Source: an uncultured Clostridia bacterium
Lineage (GTDB): Bacteria > Bacillota > Clostridia > Oscillospirales > Acutalibacteraceae
Assembly (NCBI GenBank): GCA_905236975.1
Contig: CAJOQU010000083.1
Location: forward strand, 1-15,320
Direction: 5' to 3'
Length of the DNA stretch: 15,320 bases
Below the pieces are notes generated by a model. That model had not been told where the DNA came from. It saw only the letters and a list, made by a program, of their open reading frames with translations, and did not search any database. This document shows positions 13,499-15,320 of the stretch, one piece after another (position 1 is the first letter of the stretch; the number at the start of each line of letters is the position of its first letter). The position numbers and the translations under genes were made by a program.

Positions 13499-13942
13499 GA
13501 GTTTTTTCACCTGTTTTCCATTCTTTTTGCAAAACGCCCAAGCTTTCGCTTTAAAAACCGTAACTTTCGCCTCGAAACGGTCTAAAAAACGCCCTCCCGC
13601 ACGACAAAAAAGCCGATATCCCTGTGCCAAATGCGCGGCAATCCACACAAACGGCGGAAACAGCAGGCGCGACAGCGTAAGCCGAAACAGCAAAAATCCC
13701 AACGCCATTCCCGCAAACACATAAAACCGCAATTTACCGCCGGTCACAGACAGCAAAAAACAAAAACAGAAAAAAGCGCACAGCAGAGCGTATACAATAT
13801 CCTGCACAAAAACCGCGACGGCACCGGGCTTGCCAACCCGGCGCAGCATACGGAACATATCGTACACCGCACAGCACAAGCACCCGAAACCCACCGAATA
13901 CAAAAAGGATAATATTTGCGAGGTATTATTGATTTCCCACAT
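13481..13942 (-). CDS. yabQ: Spore cortex protein YabQ
   Basis: A 153-residue membrane protein with about four membrane segments in its first 100 residues (ILSFLYSVGFGCLCCAVYDMF, IVYALLCAFFCFCFLL, FYVFAGMALGFLLFRLTL, FPPFVWIAAHL) and a basic C-terminal tail (KKNGKQVKKLLKKGS). The hydrophobic pattern, the size and the position between yabP and divIC identify it as YabQ, which is required for spore cortex formation in Bacillus subtilis. The ATG lies 3 bases after the yabP stop with no strong ribosome binding site of its own, suggesting translational coupling. Confidence 0.9.
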   Translation of the reverse strand: MWEINNTSQILSFLYSVGFGCLCCAVYDMFRMLRRVGKPGAVAVFVQDIVYALLCAFFCFCFLLSVTGGKLRFYVFAGMALGFLLFRLTLSRLLFPPFVWIAAHLAQGYRLFCRAGGRFLDRFEAKVTVFKAKAWAFCKKNGKQVKKLLKKGS

Positions 13943-13945
13943 AAT

Positions 13946-14212
13946 TTACCGGAACACGCGGGAGAAAAATCCGCCCGACTCTTCGGCAGTGTAGACCACG
14001 GCGTACACCTTGCCGTCGGCGATCAGTTCGCCGCTGCCTACATCGAAATTCACAATATGCAGTCCCGTGCCCTTAACGGTCAGGCGGCCTAACACGGTTT
14101 CCAGCACCACGGTTTCCTCGTCAAACGACAGAACATCCTTGACCCCCGAAAGTGTGAGCTTTTTTCGGTTTTCCACAATAATATTTTGGTTGCTGCGTAC
14201 GGTTTCCTCCAC
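13946..14212 (-). CDS. yabP: Sporulation protein YabP
   Basis: An 88-residue protein of the YabP/YqfC family; in Bacillus subtilis yabP is cotranscribed with yabQ in the mother cell. The family pattern is visible in NRKKLTLSGVKDVLSFDEETVVLETVLGRLTVKGTGLHI. The start is taken as GTG at 14212, because AAGGGG (14221-14226) is 8 bases upstream; the in-frame GTG at 14221 is inside that site. The ribosome binding site is itself the 3' arm of a hairpin (14216-14262), which could hold back translation. Confidence 0.9.
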   Translation of the reverse strand: MEETVRSNQNIIVENRKKLTLSGVKDVLSFDEETVVLETVLGRLTVKGTGLHIVNFDVGSGELIADGKVYAVVYTAEESGGFFSRVFR

Positions 14213-14215
14213 AGA

Positions 14216-14262
14216 AAGCACCCCTTGATCTTCTTTATTTTAAGTATATTTCAGGGGTGCCT
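14216..14262 (-). promoter_or_regulatory. Hairpin covering the yabP ribosome binding site
   Basis: In the minus-strand message AGGCACCCCT (14253-14262) can pair with AGGGGTGCTT (14216-14225), ten pairs including one G-U, around a 27-base A+T-rich loop. The 3' arm contains the AGGGG ribosome binding site of yabP. No T run follows, so it is not a standard terminator. Confidence 0.5.
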
Positions 14263-14269
14263 GGCTTTA

Positions 14270-14512
14270 TTACTCGATTATTTTATACAAAGCGGCCGCG
14301 TCGTCTTTTTTGACCGTTTCCGCCACCGAAAGCACCTGCGCCTTGAAAAGGCGGGTGCCAAAGGCGATTTCAATGATGTCGCCCACCTTAACGTCATACG
14401 AAGCACGCGCGGCTTTCCCGTTAATGAGAACACGGCCTGCGTCGCACGCCTCGTTGGCAACGGTACGCCGTTTGATGATGCGCGAAACTTTTAAATATTT
14501 ATCTAACCTCAT
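14270..14512 (-). CDS. rqcP: S4-domain RNA-binding protein RqcP
   Basis: An 80-residue S4 domain protein, opening MRLDKYLKVSRIIKRRTVANEACDAGRVLINGKAARASYDVKVGD in two adjoining stretches that cover the full domain. In Bacillus subtilis RqcP (YabO, an Hsp15 relative) works with RqcH to add alanine tails to stalled nascent chains on 50S subunits. Position between hup and yabP agrees. The ribosome binding site is poor (GGGTG about 7 bases before the ATG), and a terminator-like hairpin ends only 16 bases upstream of the start, so expression probably depends on read-through from hup. Confidence 0.92.
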   Translation of the reverse strand: MRLDKYLKVSRIIKRRTVANEACDAGRVLINGKAARASYDVKVGDIIEIAFGTRLFKAQVLSVAETVKKDDAAALYKIIE

Positions 14513-14528
14513 GTTTCACCCATAAAAT

Positions 14529-14552
14529 CAGCCCCCCTGAAAAGGGAGGCTG
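14529..14552 (-). terminator. Hairpin terminator between hup and rqcP
   Basis: On the minus strand CAGCCTCCCT and AGGGGGGCTG form a 10-pair stem (one G-U) with a TTTC loop, followed by ATTTTAT. It starts 19 bases after the hup stop. The T run is short (four), so partial read-through into rqcP is likely. Confidence 0.75.
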
Positions 14553-14571
14553 GTCAGTCGTTAAGTATGCC

Positions 14572-14844
14572 TTACGCAATAGAATCCTTCAAAGCTTTAC
14601 CGGCCTTGAAAACAGGATTTTTGGAAGCGGCGATCTCAATCTGCTGTTTGGTCTGCGGATTGATGCCGGTGCGGGCGGCGCGCTCACGTACTTCAAAAGT
14701 ACCAAAGCCAACCAACTGGATTTTTTCACCCTTTTTCAGTTCGGCGGCAACCGTGTCGATAAAAGCGGCTAAAGCTTTTTCTGAATCCTTTTTGGAAATA
14801 CCGGCCTGTTCGGCAATGGCTGCAACTAATTCTGTTTTGTTCAT
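14572..14844 (-). CDS. hup: HU-family DNA-binding protein
   Basis: A 90-residue histone-like protein that bends and compacts DNA as a dimer. It matches HU over its whole length: [28 protein letters not shown] forms the helical base, [25 protein letters not shown] the beta arm with the family signature, and [15 protein letters not shown] the last helix. The start at 14844 has GGAGG 8 bases upstream, better than an ATG five codons before. It has its own promoter and terminator, consistent with strong separate expression. Confidence 0.96.
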   Translation of the reverse strand: MNKTELVAAIAEQAGISKKDSEKALAAFIDTVAAELKKGEKIQLVGFGTFEVRERAARTGINPQTKQQIEIAASKNPVFKAGKALKDSIA

Positions 14845-14870
14845 GGTAAGAACCTCCAAAAATAAATTTC

Positions 14871-14952
14871 AACGATTCCTTTATTTGAAGTCGTTTTTCA
14901 GCAAGCAAAAGCTTGTACTTATATATTTACCATACTTTTAAAAAAAAATCAA
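14871..14952 (-). promoter_or_regulatory. Promoter and leader of hup
   Basis: On the minus strand TTGATT (14947-14952) and TAAATA (14924-14929) are 17 bases apart, predicting a start near 14917 and a leader of about 73 bases. The leader can form two small stems: CAAGC/GCTTG (14902-14915) and AACGA/TCGTT (14871-14895). Another possible -35, TTGACA near 15002-15007, lacks a good -10 partner. Confidence 0.55.
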
Positions 14953-15063
14953 TCTATTTTTGTATATTTTTTGTTTTTCTAACAATACCCCAAAATTTTC
15001 TGTCAAAAAAACACTTTTTCAGCCTAAAATTTTATATTTTCTACAAAATTTTACAAGTTTGTC

Positions 15064-15197
15064 GCCGCACGGCAAAGACTCAAAAGCGCTTTCTTCAAAG
15101 CTTTTGGGCGCCGAGAAAGCCACAAAATTCACTGATGCCGCAAGGAAAACCGCCAAAATCAGCAGAGCGGCGCCGGTTTAAAAGCTTTGCCTACGGC
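15064..15197. repeat. Intergenic segment rich in inverted repeats
   Basis: The 353 bases between hup and the next gene hold no convincing gene. From 14953 to 15060 the sequence is A+T-rich. From 15064 to 15197 it is G+C-richer and folds back on itself: CAAAGCTTTT (15096-15105) with AAAAGCTTTG (15180-15189), GGCGCCG (15107-15113) with CGGCGCC (15168-15174), and an outer pair GGCAAAG (15071-15077) with CTTTGCC (15185-15191) that competes with the first. It begins directly after the stop of the upstream gene. It could be a small interspersed repeat or a 3' structure of that gene. Confidence 0.4.
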
Positions 15198-15320
15198 TTA
15201 TGAAAATTTGTCGGCTGCCAATGCCGCCACGCGTAAAGTCAGCTGATACAGATGTTGTTCACTGTCCTGATTCATAGACCGGTAGCTATCGACCGCAGTG
15301 TCCCCCGCATCGTCTGATAC
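15198..15320 (-). CDS. 3' end of an unidentified gene
   Basis: On the minus strand an open frame enters from the window edge and ends at TAA (15198-15200), giving the last 40 residues of a protein that ends QLTLRVAALAADKFS. The fragment is acidic and polar, then an amphipathic helix; no motif is recognisable. In many Clostridia mazG or another housekeeping gene precedes hup, but the visible tail does not identify it. Codon pattern and the uninterrupted frame make it likely a real coding end. Confidence 0.5.
   Translation of the reverse strand, partial: VSDDAGDTAVDSYRSMNQDSEQHLYQLTLRVAALAADKFS

Noticed and set aside
14913..15203. 96-residue open frame on the plus strand upstream of hup
   Set aside because: It is phenylalanine- and lysine-rich from A+T-rich sequence, has no ribosome binding site, and its second half lies in the folded repeat segment.

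Overview
The window looks like a chromosomal stretch from a spore-forming member of the Firmicutes, most likely a Clostridia/Oscillospirales-type organism. The reasons are the sporulation genes cotJABC, yabP and yabQ, a DacF-type carboxypeptidase, strong AAGGAG-type ribosome binding sites, SigA-like promoters with 17-18 base spacers, and the conserved order hup-rqcP-yabP-yabQ-divIC-yabR. Except for cotJABC, every gene is on the minus strand. No rRNA, tRNA, CRISPR array or transposase gene was seen.

Left end (1-1770): a partial metallo-beta-lactamase (MBL) fold hydrolase runs off the window. Next to it is a family 43 glycoside hydrolase gene that sits alone inside a segment with 15 bp perfect terminal inverted repeats (557-571 and 1674-1688), flanked immediately by a 12 bp direct repeat (545-556 and 1689-1700). 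This has the layout of a transposed unit with target duplication but carries a sugar hydrolase instead of a transposase. It appears to have landed between the promoter and the ribosome binding site of the MBL gene. This is the most unusual feature of the window.

1909-3104: cotJABC (+ strand) encodes spore coat proteins including a manganese catalase, behind a SigE-like -10 box. The convergent hairpin at 3066-3104 separates it from the minus-strand genes.

3147-9243: two transcription units. Phosphoglucose isomerase (pgi) and a small P-loop protein share a strong promoter. Phosphofructokinase (pfkA) has its own promoter and is followed by a hairpin, then mnmA (tRNA thiolation), a LUD/LutC-like protein and a D,D-carboxypeptidase. 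Two successive glycolytic enzymes (Pgi and PfkA) are thus encoded close together.

9263-10114: a riboflavin transporter (ribU) controlled by a complete FMN riboswitch with an intrinsic terminator and a consensus promoter.

10150-13498: a compact operon divIC-yabR-fumarase alpha-RNA methyltransferase-mscL. The last four genes are joined by overlaps of 1, 4 and 17 bases, and the unit ends at a strong hairpin. The fumarase alpha subunit has no beta-subunit gene beside it.

13481-15320: hup, rqcP, yabP and yabQ, with a terminator after hup and a hairpin that would hide the yabP ribosome binding site. Upstream of hup lies a 350-base gap with a folded, inverted-repeat-rich segment next to the 3' end of an unidentified gene.
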